A DNA stretch of 64,000 nucleotides, from assembly GCA_018806915.1 (NCBI GenBank), contig JAGKQI010000045.1, positions 1,605,629-1,669,628 on the forward strand. The letters are read 5' to 3'. This document shows, piece by piece, positions 42,501-54,597 of the stretch (the stretch's first letter is position 1; each line of letters opens with the position of its first letter). The stretch is from Phytophthora colocasiae. Its lineage: Eukaryota; Oomycota; Peronosporomycetes; Peronosporales; Peronosporaceae. Position numbers and translations under genes: made by a program. Below the pieces are notes generated by a model. That model was not told where the DNA came from. It made no database searches and worked only from the letters and a program-made list of their open reading frames with translations.

Positions 42501-45500
42501 GAAGCTGGAGCGTTGGGGGGACAAACATCCGGCAAATCTCCACTTTGGACATCTTTCGAGGTGGTGTTGGGGCCCAAAGCAACACGTGACCACCGTTGCT
42601 CATTCTCCGACCTTGTGGAATTGCTCTTCCCTTCGTGAAGAACCGGGATGCACGCCTAACTGAAGAACTGACTGGTTTCACGGGCGGTTTAACATTCGTC
42701 TGAGCCCTACGAACCGTGGGAAGACACGCTCGCTGATACCTTTGAAGTCGGGAATTAACCCAGCCCAAAATTGCGTACTGCGCGTGCTTTTGCACGTTAT
42801 TCTCGGATGGATCATCGCTAGACACCCAGAGCTCCTGCCAGTCGTGTTTGGAAATATGAAGCACTTCACAGGAACTGGTGGCTCGAACAGTAGCAAGACG
42901 CCGTTGATTTGGCAGGAAAAAGGCGATTTCCCCAAAGAAAGCTCCTTCCATCAGCACGGCAACACTGGTAATCGATTTTGTCCAGTATGCAGCTGCTAGT
43001 CCCTTGCGAAGCGTACACAAGCGGCTACCAAATGTTCCCTCCACGAGAATATTATCCCCAGGGATGAAAAGCTCTGACTGTAAGCGTAAGGCGAGGTTGT
43101 TAATTTGTACAGCCGTAAGGAAACTACTAATTGGTAGCTGCTCGATGGAGCGGCCATAAAGTTCCAGCATGAATTTTAGACGGAGGTTAGCGGATAAATC
43201 ATGCATTGTCTTGCACATATCGATCCCTTTCGTCTGTTGAAACTCCACACGGAAGAAATAGATAACACGCTCCCGTAGATCATCTGCAAGTTCATGTTCG
43301 TTGGCGAAACTCTCAAAATGTGCGATCCGGCTTTTGTACTGCTTTGTTTCCTTACCAAGACCGAGAATTAACTCCGAAATTTCACCGACGATGTGTCCGA
43401 TAACGAATGTACACAACAAACACGTGAATCCCGTCCAGAGAGTGCCAGCCAGTCCTCGCGGAACAATTTCACGCGAACCAACGAGAAGCAGCGTCGTAAT
43501 TGCCCAGTAGAATGTTTTCGCGTACAACATCGGGACGTTATCGTGATAGCCGTGAAGAAGAGGGTCGTGCGTCATCCAGCAGCGATCCAGATATTTACAT
43601 TCTCGTTCGGATATCAAAAAGAAAATGCAGCCAACGTAGTGGGCAACCAGCACGAGAACTACCAGCAATTTGACCGGTCCTAAGAATGCTGATACGTTGT
43701 GAGAAGCGAAATGTTGCTGGACTTGCACGATGACGTCGTCTAGGTAGGACCAGAGCTCAACACAGCGAACAAGACGAGGCAATCGACAGAGACTGGCGAT
43801 AAGAGACCCACTCGGAAATGGTGTGTACGCTGGAAAGGAAGCCACAAGGTCCCACTTGAAGCCAGAGCTGCGTAAATACTGCTTATTCATCTCTTTCCGC
43901 TCCACAAGGTTCTCAAACCCAACATCGTGGTGCCCGAAGTAATAAAGCCGCAGATAAATATTAATAGCAAAACATACATCACAGCTAAGATCAGTAATCC
44001 ACACAGCAATGTTCTCACTGCTGGAAAAGTGCAGATGGGTGTAGAAACAGATCCGAAAAATCACAAAGCAGGCGTTGTACACGTTCCAGAACGCGATCAT
44101 CGCCAACCAACAAGTCAGAAAGACTTGGGAAGTAGAGTAGCCATGCCCAGTTGTTTTTTCATCCACGTTGGTGATGAACGCATTATCCCGTTGGTAAAAA
44201 AGACTCGGTGTCTGAAGTAAATGAGGCTGCAACTTGATTCGAGCGAGATTCGTCATGATACGCTTCATACTGGCTCGGTCTTCAACATAGTAATTGTGTG
44301 CTTCATCACGAATATCACGAAGATCATCAGCAAACTTCCGTTGAATCACTTCAAATTGTTCTCGAGACATCACAGACGCATGTACATATGAGGCTGCGAT
44401 AAGTGTGGCTGGATGAGACTTTTTCAGCAAGAATTCGTTCACCCCGTAACAGTCGTCTGCGTGGAGAGCTCGGATCGGTACTTTACGGGATCGATAGAAA
44501 ACATTGATCTTGCTTCCTTGCAAGAAAACGAAGAATTCGCGGCAAATATCACCTTCCAGGCAAATGGTTTCCCCGTTCTGGTAGCTCCGATGCCGGAATT
44601 TTCCCGTAATCTCTCGTTCGAACTCAATAGTGGCCGAATCAAAAAGTTGAACGCTTTTTACTGCTTTAGAGTGCAGTAAAGTTGAGATCTGGTAACATAA
44701 TTCGTCAGGTAAATGTGAGAGCAGTTGGGACTCGTACGCTTGCTTACGGCCTACGAACTGCTGGTGATAAAATCTTCGGATTTCAACGCTTAGACGCTTC
44801 GAAAGGTTCACCCGTTCCATAATACTATTCACTGTCCTGAGTTTCTCCATATGATGGTGATGAGTCGCCATTATGTTGGAAATGGTACTGGACATCGCTC
44901 CCATGACGCCAAAATTGATAATCCCACCTAGAAATACCCAAACTGCTGCAAAATAACTCTCCGTCGTCGAGTAAGCAACAATATCACCATAACCGACCGC
45001 TGTAAGCGTCACCATTGCCCAATATACTGATCGTAGATACGCAAACGATGCTTGGTACCATGACTCAGGGTCTTCTTGAGGAAAATGCAGGCCCAAATGG
45101 GCATAGCAGTCAAACTTAACCCACGAACAGTTATGATACAGCGTTGCGTGTCGAAGACATTCCGAACGCGTAAGTTCTGATTTCTCGGCCAGAGTTATCA
45201 CCGGAGGGGAAGAGAGCCATCTCGAACCATAGGCAACCGACAATATGCAGCATGAGAGTGACGCCAAGCACTAGAGCAGTCACCATTCGTAGCTTGGAAC
45301 TTGCTCCATACGAATCCGCAAGGTCTTGGAGGAGTTTCGGTAATAATCGAAGCCGCAACATTCGAAGTAGACGGAAACAGGACGAGTAAACTAGCGCGTT
45401 CGACGTCGGAAGCGCATCCAGCACGATGCCAACAGGGAACCAAGCGATTACATCGAGAAAGAATCCATCCGTCTTGTAGGTAGAGAAAATGAGGTCGGGT

Positions 45501-45697
45501 CTAACGATAGCGAGCATAGCGTTGTGGTCCATGAACGCGAAGTATCGACTTCGAAGAATCAGGTCAAGCGCAAAAAATGCCTCAACTATCGTTGTCACTA
45601 CATAACGTAAATCCAGCCCATAGTCCACAACGAACATGTGCTGGTCTTCGGTCATTGAGGTGAAGACAGCGAAGTACGGGACCTCGAAAGCCACGTA

Positions 45698-45726
45698 CAG
45701 CGGGTAGATTAAATGAGCGCCCACCC
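45698..45726 (+). repeat. Terminal inverted repeat, left
   Basis: 29 bp, begins CAGCGGGTAG and ends CGCCCACCC; perfect inverse of 46805-46833. Confidence 0.92.
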
Positions 45727-45813
45727 GAAAATTCATTTGATTCTGTATTGATTTTATGTTCCATACAAAAATGCAGTCAAACTAAATGTTGAAGTTCATC
45801 TTGAAGCACCTTT

Positions 45814-46506
45814 TCAATACTTGGTGTGGCCCCCAATGCTGTCACGCACAGCTTGAAGACGCTTAGGCATAGACAAAACTGCATTAGCCACTACGCCGTC
45901 GTCAATGTTGGCCCAAATGCTGCGCAGTTTCACCTTGAGATCCTCGATCGAGGTCGCAGGGGATTTGTTCAGTTCCCGCTTCATAAATATCCAAACCGAA
46001 ACCCGACCTGACGTGCCGTGCAACTCAACACAAGCCTCATCGCTGAACAAAACCCTCCTCCAGAAGAGCGGCGACATCGTGCCGAACCTCTTTGCGTAGG
46101 CCAGCCGCTGGCGGCGATGCATAGGACTCAGGTACGGTTTTTTTCGGGTAGAGCGTCCATGAAGCCCAACTTCGCGAATTCGATCTCGGACGAGATCGGT
46201 AGACACCGGTTGACCAATGTACTCGGACACTTGGGCAGCAATCACTGCAGCACTGACGAAGCGGTTCTTCTCAACTTCTCTAATGATACGTCGGTCTTGA
46301 CGAGAGTCGGTAAGGCGAGGTCTGCCTGGGCGTGGAATCAGCTTTGAGTGACCATGCTTCTTCGTGTAGGCGATGATGGTGCGAACACTCCGCCTTGGCA
46401 TTACAAGATGCGAACTAATCTTTCTTGTACTGCATCCTTGCTTCCACTTGATAATAACCCGTCTGCGGAGGTCTTCAGAGTACTGCCGCCTTCGAATTGG
46501 CGCCAT
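45814..46506 (-). pseudogene. Internally deleted Tc1-like transposase
   Basis: From the ATG at 46506: an N-terminal helix-turn-helix pair (RRVIIKWKQG, STRKISSHL, then a GRPR hook-like motif PRPGRPR), then the start of the catalytic domain with the first Asp in VLFSDEACVELHG. Directly after SVW the reading jumps to IFMKREL, a sequence that in this family lies near the end of the catalytic domain. The second Asp (DNAP/DNDP region) and the third catalytic residue are therefore missing. The deletion keeps the frame. The protein could bind the inverted repeats but not cut them (inference). Confidence 0.8.
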
Positions 46507-46804
46507 TGCAGGCAAATTGAGAAGTGAGAGGCATGACACTCAAAAAGTTAGTTTTTCGGGTAACATTCGTGTAACATTCGGGATTTGATACAAAAGCTAA
46601 GTATAAAACCTAACTGCATTATAGCCATTGCCTCACGATTAGCTGCTGAGATTATTGGCGGAACCGTAGCGCAGTCCACCAATCAAATTAAAGCGAATCC
46701 GTTGGGGAAAACGATCCCGTGTTGTTTGCGCATCCAGTGTCGTTTGTTTCGTTTCAATCGAAGCAATATTGAAGTCGCTATGATTGAAAATGTGCTTCAG
46801 TTTG

Positions 46805-46833
46805 GGGTGGGCGCTCATTTAATCTACCCGCTG
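46805..46833 (-). repeat. Terminal inverted repeat, right
   Basis: 29 bp, perfect inverse of 45698-45726; followed by the TA target duplication. Confidence 0.92.
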
Positions 46834-48943
46834 TATATGACTGCGACAAGACGTAATGAATCCCACACAAGTCGAAAGGAGGAGTCTGGAAATCGCCAAT
46901 TCGTTTGTTTCCTCAACTCACGAACGCTGTTTTGGCCAGGGGTCAGTGCACGTGTAGTTCGGCTCATAGACAGTCTTCCGATAGACGCAACACTCCTTAC
47001 AGCAGAACTTCGACCATGTGAGCTTTTACTTCGGTTCATGGAGAATCTCCCAGCCGAAAATCGCCCCACAGAGCTTTTTCCACTTACATTTTCGTACCCA
47101 TCTTGCAACCCCAGTATCTTTCTGGTTTTACGGAGCTGCATCTTGTACCTTTCCAGCATTTCAGCCATGTGGTGGCGTACTTGAGTTTCTCGTCCTGGGT
47201 GGTATTCAGATAGGACGTCGTCGAACTTGGCTTTTGTTAACACATAAAGTTCACAAAACGTTTTAGCGATAGCCCTTTGCAAGTAAAACTCAGGTAAAAG
47301 CAGACACATTTCAGCGAAGCTATCTCCTGTCTTGCACTCGGTCGGCTTGGCTCCGTTGATTGCGGAGACTAGCACTTGCCCTCGGATGACGAAAAACATT
47401 TGAGCATTCACCTTGGGCTCAATAATCTGGTCCCCAGGTGAAAACACCTGCCGAACTAACGATAACGCCAGTTCATTGATAAACTCGACACTTTCTTTCA
47501 TGAGGAAACACACTTGAGCGATGCGGTTCGCTCGAAGAGTGGCCACTATTTTCGACTGCAGATGTTGAGGTAAAAGTTGGAGCGCATCCTCGCTGTCTAG
47601 ACTGCGGTGGGTGCTCCAAGCGTAGTTAAAGTACGCTGCCACTTGTTGACGTACAGCTCGCGGGATATTCTGCAGTTTCATATACTCTCGAGCATTATCC
47701 ACATGCGTAGAATACGCAGCATATCTCGCATTCCGGAAACGAAACAAGAAGAGAAAGTTGGCCAACAGGGAACTGCCGCATAACGGTCCCAGAAGATTCA
47801 CAATAATACCATAAAGTGTTTCCACATTGGAAACTGGCGTCACATCGTCGTAACCTAGCAAGACAAGAGTCCTGGCTGCCCAATACAATGTGCGCCCATA
47901 TTTCCGTCTAACGGAGGCACCTTGAAGACGGTCTCGGATAACCCAGCTGGTCTCTACACTTCCATCACAAGCGTCAAGTGCAAGACCACACTGCGCATGA
48001 CCTAAAAACATGTAGCCACAAGCTACCCAATGGCATAAACCAGCACAGACTCCAATTGTACGCACGAGACTGTCAACGCCAGTAGAACATATATGCTGGA
48101 CCCAGTCCCGGTCGGAGTATAACTTAGCCACACGAACAAAGCAATTTCGTAACCTGTATAGTCGGCAGAGTTTGGTGGCTCGAACCAGGTGGAGAAGTTT
48201 GTAAGTTTGTAGTTATCCAGAACAAGCGGGATACCTTCCAAAGGGATCAACGCGATGATTTCCAGCAGAAACTCGATATTGCGAGCCATCATATACTTGT
48301 GCTGGGAAGTGAAGCAATTCGCATCGTCGCCAGGCATGGACGAAAGCGGTTTGATAGATGAAATGGTCCAGTTAACTCTTCCAAGCTGTAGATGAGCAGA
48401 CGAAAGCTGGCGGACAATAGTTTTCACTGAGGAATGGCGATCTGTATCACTTGGTCTGCTTTTCACGGAGCGCACGCTGGAAACTTTTGACAATTCATAC
48501 ATAGCTGATTTCCACGTCTCGTAAAACGCCACAAAGTTGATCAAACCAACGATATCCACCATACCATCGAAAACTGAGAAGTACGTTAGCTCTCTGCTCC
48601 ATAAATGAGCTTTATCATCATGATCGGGATGGAGATTGTAGTAGAACGCGATTCGGAACGGTACAGTAATAAAAATGTAGAGAAGAGACGATAAAGCCAC
48701 CGACACACTGATCGTTTTCCTCGTCAACCACGGCAATCCCTTGTAGGAGTTCACAATTGGCCCAGCAATGCCGAAACACAATTCGTGAGCCAATTCAGCA
48801 ACCTCTTTGTGTAGTTTACGACCGGGTAAAGTAGCTGACGATGGCCCACTGATCTCCATCCCAACAGCAACGAGATCTTCCCTGTTGAGGACGGGCTTCG
48901 GCCCTTGCTGGATGAAGATCGGGGCTATTTTATTCGAAGTCAT

Positions 48944-50559
48944 GACAGAGTGCGGCTTTCCTTTTGCTGGTGGAGTCCGGCCTTATCTCCGTTGCTATTG
49001 GGGGTTCGCCTCCAAATAAACCCTTGACATCTCATTGTGTAAATAGCGACCGTGGCTCACCTCCCCAATGCAGGGCCTTAAATACCGGTATATTGCTGCA
49101 ATAATTGTATACAGCATCTTGCGTATAATCGCGATGCGGCTTTTCAGCCAATCAGAGGCATTGAGCTATCTGCTTAAATTAAAGTCAGCGATTAAAATTA
49201 AGCTATGCCTAATTTTAATCGAGCAGATTTGTAATCACTGCGATTTTCAGCCAATCAGAGACAGTGAGCTGAGGCGGGTGTCATGGAAGCCGTGGACTAG
49301 CTGGTAAAATGGAAACTGAGATTAATCAAAGCCGTTAAAAGAGATCCTACCGCTGAGTTCTCTAGTGCTACTCCTGTAGACGACTCTGATCTACATGTAC
49401 TTCAACTTGCAGTCCCGGAGCATGATGCCTTTGTCCTGCTCCCGCTACCACACAAGTTGGCTTCCTCACCTGCATGCTGGTCATCATCCTGCTGTCCTGA
49501 GAACGCTCGCATGCCGGCTCCTTCACACGTCAGGTCTGGTCACGCTGTCGTGACAGCCGGCTGCTGACAGCAGGTATGGTCATGAAGATGCCAGCTATTT
49601 GTATGCCAAGTTTCGCCTCTCATTTCGCTGTATTGGGTGTGCTGTATAGTTGGGGCACTTGTCCCAAGCTGTCAAATGTTATTATAGAAAATTGCAATAA
49701 ATCTCTTTACCGTTGTTGACCATCAACAATGAGAGGACATCTATGGTGAGGGCAACCATACCTCGAGGACGTTCTGCAGGATGATTGCCTGTACCGCGCC
49801 ACCAGTAGCCTTCGCACCGACTGGGAGAATGAAACCCTCCGTGAAGATGTCACGAGCAACCCAGAACGACCCTACGCGTTGGCGAACCAAAATGTCAGAT
49901 CGATGACCCTAGCGCGTGCGGCAGCCAATGGACAGATCTAGGCTTGTAATCGCCCAGATCTTTCCAGCTGAAGGATGGACGAAGACTTGACCGAGTGAGA
50001 CTAAGCGATCCGGGAGGATAGGGCAGTGCACATGCGCGACTATCTGCATGCATTTAGTGTCGTTTCTGCTTGGTTATCTATCAAACGTTCGTGCAAAAAT
50101 TTGGTTTCTAATATAAAGAGCAGTTTTGTATGTTGGAACCTCCATCAAAACCATTCGTTCCAAGCATCTACTACTAGCATAAAGACCATTATGCTGGAGA
50201 TGAATCGATTTTGCACGACGACAACGACGGAGACTTTCCTACCCCTCCCGCCAACAAATTCGTACTTAGAGTATACATTTACAAACATCAAGATTAGATC
50301 CTGTGAAGTCACTGCCGATCCCTTGATCCTGGCATCTCCCGCGATTCTAGGTGGTCGGTTATGGTCACTGTCAATCAGGGTTGATTGGGACCGGCGCGTT
50401 CCGTCGCCTCCTTGATTTCCTTGGTCTTCTCAGAACTCGAAGGACCACATTGTGGTCTCTGTCGAAGCGTACCCTCCTCTCCTGATGCTGGAATATCGCG
50501 TGGGACTGTAATGTGGAGAGCATGTGAACAGGAGTGTTATCCACGACCAGCTTCGCATG
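48944..50559. other. Interval upstream of the broken channel gene
   Basis: No gene recognised. Two copies of CAGCCAATCAGAG (about 49145 and 49246), each followed by TGAGCT, carry CCAAT boxes and lie 200-310 bp upstream of the pseudogene start. Between them is a perfect 11 bp inverted repeat (49190-49200 and 49210-49220). From about 49560 to 50000 the text resembles LTR or untranslated repeat sequence, but no partner copy is present. Confidence 0.45.
49190..49220. repeat. Inverted repeat, 11 bp arms with 9 bp loop
   Basis: GATTAAAATTA and TAATTTTAATC face each other across AGCTATGCC. It is AT-rich and placed between two CCAAT-containing repeats. It could be a hairpin or a protein site; function unknown. 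Confidence 0.7.
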
Positions 50560-51327
50560 CAGCGATATAGCATCCAGCTCGCGTACAAGTCCAAGAAGTA
50601 CTACTGTTCGATCTTTTTGTTACTTGCCGAACATGGTGGTAGTCAATGCGTCCATTGCCCATCGCTATTACATAAAACTGACAAACCAAAAAACACCAGA
50701 TCACTACAAGTTCATGGAAACTCTGCACGAGCAACTTCTTGCAATTGAGGATGAGAAATTCAAGGAATTTGAGGTAATTTTGACGTTCGCAGAGGATATT
50801 GCTACGGAACTGGTACCTCTTTTCTTTGTAGGCCGCAACGCGAGCCGAGGACCGGACGGCAGCCTCTCCAGGAACGACTTCCGCTGGGCGGTACAAACGG
50901 ATATGAACACTACTTAGCAGAGTGCCCAGACTTCTCGGACTCCAAGAAGGGGTGCCAGAACCTGCAAAGTGTGCGCGGTCTATCAAGTGCTGCCGCGGAA
51001 AGTGGTATTGTCCAGAATGCTCGGTTGATACGCTGCGGTACGTTGGCTGCTTTGATATCTACACCATTATATCCTGCTCTAACAATGTTTTCGGCGCAGG
51101 AAGCACCTGTGTAACCTGGCACGCCCAGGAAGGGAGAAACCTTGCCTTCAGATCTGGCATGAGGACTGGAACAATGTTCTCAGCATTCCCGAGCGACTGC
51201 TAAACGGCCGCCGCGTACAGAACCGCCGTCCAGGTCGCAAGCGTCCTCGCACATGCCGCCGCGTCGACATGGAAGAAGCTAAGACTGGAGGAGGAGGTCA
51301 AGAATCCAGTGGTGACGAAGAGTAGGC
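50560..51327 (+). pseudogene. piggyBac-type transposase, C-terminal part
   Basis: Pieces in several frames: KSKKYYCSIF and VVNASIAHRYYIK (the VVNA-type region near the end of the piggyBac DDE domain), then a Lys/Glu helix (HYKFMETLHEQLLAIE). Next comes a Cys-rich finger read over two frames (TCKVC ... KCCRGKWYCPEC), then HLCNLARPGREKPCLQIWHEDW and a basic-to-acidic tail ending at the stop near 51327. Frame changes near 50630, 50890 and 51000 make it a relic. The N-terminal half is not upstream; a piggyBac N-terminal piece follows at 52400. Confidence 0.6.
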
Positions 51328-51965
51328 CTCCACAGGAGGCAGTCGTGCTTTTGTTCCAGTGTGTAAGTTGGTTATGTTGGATAATGACGCACTAACTGGT
51401 TGATATGTTGATATACAGATGGTGCAGAAAGGCAAAACTGACCAACCCCAGGACTAGTGCGCGACTATCAGAAGTGAACGGGGAGAGTCAATATCCCATC
51501 CACATGTTGCTGTCGCTGTAATTTGTCTTGTTCCCAGCAAATTTCACGGTTCCCCGCGCTGGATCTCTCGGTTTCTTCTTGGAAACCATCTTCTTGGTGA
51601 TAACCCCTGCAGCGTATCCAGCACGTCGAGGCTGTATAGTCCCAGTGAAGTACAAATGCCTGTGCTAGAACAACAGACGAGTAGTACTTACCAAGCGGAA
51701 TGGTGAAGAGGTGCTCCCCGGCATGAGTGCATCCATATTCCTGATAACAGCGGCCGAGCCACACGAATTGCCTGCATGGGGGAGGGGGGGGGGCTGCTAA
51801 ATGGGTCTTCGAAAAGCTCAATCCTATGTTGGAGAAAATGTTGGAAACCAATTCACAAAATTAGCCACCACCAATATAAATATCTTTGAATAAAAAACCG
51901 ACGAGCCGAAGCTCACCGTAAAAAAAGGTAAAAAAAAAAAAAAGAAGCAAGATACGCATCTCATA
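51328..51965. other. Repeat debris with a small minus-strand open region
   Basis: A minus-strand frame at 51468-51851 gives 127 codons with a possible small intron (GTAAGT...CACAG near 51690-51660) but no domain I recognise. Homopolymers (11 G near 51785, long A runs near 51930) surround it. No function is assigned. Confidence 0.35.
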
Positions 51966-52131
51966 CAGTACGCAATGCATGACACGGTGCGTTATCGCAC
52001 ACCAGCACAACGTTCTCCAGTGGTGTTGAAGCGCCGATGTACGTCAGCATGCGGCGAATGTAGTCGTTGCAGGCCTCAGACGTGAAGGAGCCAAAGCGCT
52101 TTTCCGAGTAAGCGAGCCCCTCTTCCGAAAT
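51966..52131 (-). pseudogene. DDE_3 (Tc1/IS630-type) transposase fragment
   Basis: About 55 codons on the minus strand containing AYSEKRFGSFTSEACNDYI, then VVLVCDNAPCH. This is the segment around the second catalytic Asp of Tc1/IS630-like transposases. It ends at a stop; neither end of the transposase is present. It is a different family from the Tc1-like element at 45698-46833. Confidence 0.65.
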
Positions 52132-52379
52132 ACACGCTATGTGTCACCGCAGCACGCCGCAAAGAACTTGGTGCTCTATTTCAGAGGCTTCTGTGTTAGA
52201 TATTGCCGCGTCGGGTTTGTGGCGGAGCAGATCTGCCAAAATCTTGGCGGATCCCGATCGCCATTTGCGCCCAGACAGTCGATTGCCATCTATCAAGATT
52301 CGGACAGCACTGGCGAAGGAGGCGGCGGCGAATAGTGTGACCGGCTACAAAAGAATATTCAGCATCTGAGGGTGCTGAC

Positions 52380-53790
52380 GCTTCCGACGACGGGCAAGAG
52401 CATCAGAAGGATGTCCTGGCTTGCAAGGGGAAAACCACAACCAAGGGCAAGGCGGAAAAGACGGTTGCGACAGGCAAAGCTTCTAAAACAAAGAAGGCTA
52501 AGGGTGCGAAGGTGACTGGCGAGGTCGTTGAAGGTGAGTCAGGTGCATTGGATGCGGCGAATATGGTCGTAGGAAGCACGCTCGATAGGCTTCTTTTTTT
52601 CTTGACGACTTGGATGATGATGATTCCAGTGACGGAGTTGGCGACGAATTAGTTGAGCATGACGCTTCGTCATCACATCCAATATCAATCACGGAAGGGG
52701 AGGATCCTCCAACATCCGTCCATCCTCGAGTAAGGTGGTGCAGGATCCTCCAACATCTGAATCGAATGCCGATACTGTAGCTCCAACATCGGCTCCAATA
52801 TCTGAAGCAGCAGTTGCTGAGCCTCCAGTATTGAGGCCGATATTCTGGACTACTGTTGGCCGACCTCCAACATCGGCTCCAGCATTGACGGCCGTACCAA
52901 CACGCAGTCGTCCGAGATCAACCCTTGGCAAACGGAAGAAGAGGTCGGTGACACAGCCAGAATACATCAGCAACGACGAAGAGTGTGTGGATGAACAGAG
53001 CAATTCTTTGGTGGGGACGATCCCTGCTTCGATGAAGTCGGTAAAAGCGGTGAAAGATACGTTATTGGACTCAGAAAGTGAGGACAGTTCGAGTGAAATT
53101 GGGAAAATGACGTGGAGGTGGAGGACAGTGAAGGCGATATGTGGGAGCTTGTGTGCACGTCTGACGATGAGTGAGGACGACGCTGCAGAACAACTGCCTG
53201 ACAGCGAAGTTTTTCGCATGACCGCTAACAAGTCTTTGATGAAAGGTATGCGGAATACTGGCTGGGAGTATGGTAAGCTGTTATTATATTGCTACTTAGG
53301 CGTCTAGTGTCACTAACAAAAAAAATATTACTTGTAGACCCAGCTAAATTTGGACCGGATCCGACTTACGATAATCTATATGAGGGTCCTTATGGCCCCA
53401 GTGACGCAGTAACGCGTGTTGCAGTTGATCCTTTGGCGCTGTTTTTCCTTTTTATGCCTCCCCAGCTCTGGAGAAAGATTCAGCAAGAGACGAATCTGTA
53501 CCACAAACAGATCATTGAGAATCGGGATGACGTTGAGGCTAAGAAGGATGTTTGTGCTCGTCCCTGTGCTATGCCCCCCGTGGAATACTACGAAATTTTG
53601 CGCGTGATTGGTTTGCTAATTGCGAAAATGTTGTGTACGTATGCGAAGGGATTGTCAGGGCATTGGAGAAAGTATCAGCATGGTGCAGTGCCTGTCGGAA
53701 CGTTTGGTCAGTGGCTGTCCCGAAATTGCTTTGATCATGTGATGCAGAAGCTGCATTTTACCAAAGCACCTCTCCTCAAGCATGAGTAGA
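52380..53790 (+). pseudogene. piggyBac-type transposase, N-terminal part, with an intron
   Basis: The first part (52380-53272) is Lys- and then Asp/Ser-rich and contains several copies of CCTCCAACATC (protein PPTS). A frame change occurs near 52715. A 65 bp intron (53273-53337, GTAAGC...TTGTAG, phase 1) joins to 53338-53790. That part encodes FGPDPTYDNLYEGPYGP, LALFFLFMPPQLW and GTFGQWLSRNCFDHVMQKLHFT, typical of the start of the piggyBac DDE domain in oomycete copies. The reading stops at 53789, where a Crypton-type recombinase in the opposite orientation begins, so the element is cut by a second insertion or deletion. Confidence 0.65.
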
Positions 53791-54597
53791 TAGAGGATGG
53801 AAGGTGCGAAGTGTCGTATCGACCCTACACAAGACAAATCGACTGTATTGCTTTGCCTCAGCCACTTTCGAGGGCTTGCCTAGCGGCCCCCAATATTGAT
53901 GCTTGGACGCTCTTGATGTTGATGAGGGAAAACCATGCGCCGTGAGAGGTCCGGTTGTTGCAGTAGCGTTTTGTAGCGGGTACTCCGCGAAATACCGCGA
54001 AATCCATCGACCCAGTAGTTTTATTGACAGGCTGTCAGCCTTGCCGGAGAGGAGAGCAATAGCCCCTCCACTTCGTAGGGAATGTGTTGAGTAATTTGAG
54101 GATTCCACACCTGCTCGCCTAACAGCCTTCTTGAGCACTCCTGTCACCGCTTCTGAGATAAGATCCGCACATGGATGCGGATGTTGGGCAAATTTGAGCT
54201 CTCGCCGAGTATGAAGCAAGTACTTGAGCGCCAGAACGGGGCAGAGTAATCGGTCACCGGACAGATGCATCGTCCGCCGTGCCCCTCGTCCAAACTGATC
54301 ATTCTTTGCACCACACAAACCGATAGTGACTGCTGTTGCCACGTCTTCCGACACAGGGTTACCACAGCCAACCGAGAAAAAGGTGTCCTTCGTCTTGAGA
54401 CAATAGAAATGGCACTGCCTACCGACGAGTAAATACTCGGAGCGCCGGAGCAAGAAAAAGTAGCCGATGAGCACGCTACCCCATAGAAGACGGTGTCGCG
54501 GGAGGTCCAGGCAAAGCGAACGACGAAGAATCTGCAGAAATGCGGGCGTAACTGGAAAGTTTTTCTTGATCGGGTCAGATAAGCGTTTAACTGACAC
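53776..54597 (-). pseudogene. Crypton-type tyrosine recombinase, N-terminally truncated
   Basis: 273 codons without a stop. Features of a tyrosine recombinase: first catalytic Arg in FFLLRRSEYL, the HxxR box in THSLRSGGAIALL, a following LLGRW, and a candidate nucleophile Tyr in YFAEYP. This spacing is that of Crypton recombinases, abundant in oomycetes, which integrate circular DNA without terminal repeats. The N-terminal arm-binding part is missing upstream of 54597, and the last about 60 codons may be read-through into flanking DNA. There is no reverse transcriptase nearby, so DIRS-type is less likely. Confidence 0.7.

Larger units (their letters stand above)
45696..46835 (-). mobile_element. 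Tc1/mariner-type element with 29 bp inverted repeats
   Basis: Element 45698-46833 (1,136 bp) flanked by TA on both sides (45696-45697, 46834-46835), the target duplication of this superfamily. Termini are perfect inverted repeats of 29 bp beginning CAGCGGGTAG, then diverge. Its transposase (minus strand) is internally deleted, so the copy is non-autonomous. It sits in the sense direction of the host pseudogene. Confidence 0.92.
39595..48943 (-). pseudogene. Four-repeat channel gene, copy 3, broken by lesions and a transposon
   Basis: Starts with an ATG at 48943 and runs through the same four units as its paralogues (pores GYDD, VGYGD, GSRE, LFNGD). Lesions in order: a frameshift near 48200, just before S4 of unit I; a 1,136 bp Tc1/mariner insertion at a TA in unit II S1 (45698-46833); a frameshift near 45200 in the unit II S5-pore segment; and an in-frame TGA at 41743-41745 in the III-IV linker, after which the same frame is open to 39595. 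The reading resumes precisely across the transposon when it and one TA are discounted. It lies in tandem with copy 2, so the two probably arose by local duplication. The open stretches remain long, so loss of function looks recent. Confidence 0.88.

Noticed and set aside
45131..45267. Intron in channel copy 3 instead of a frameshift
   Set aside because: No GT-AG pair restores the frame at the conserved S5-pore border, and the paralogues are intronless throughout.
53776..54597. DIRS-type retroelement recombinase
   Set aside because: No reverse transcriptase or RNase H/methylase domain of DIRS type lies next to it; Crypton is the better fit.
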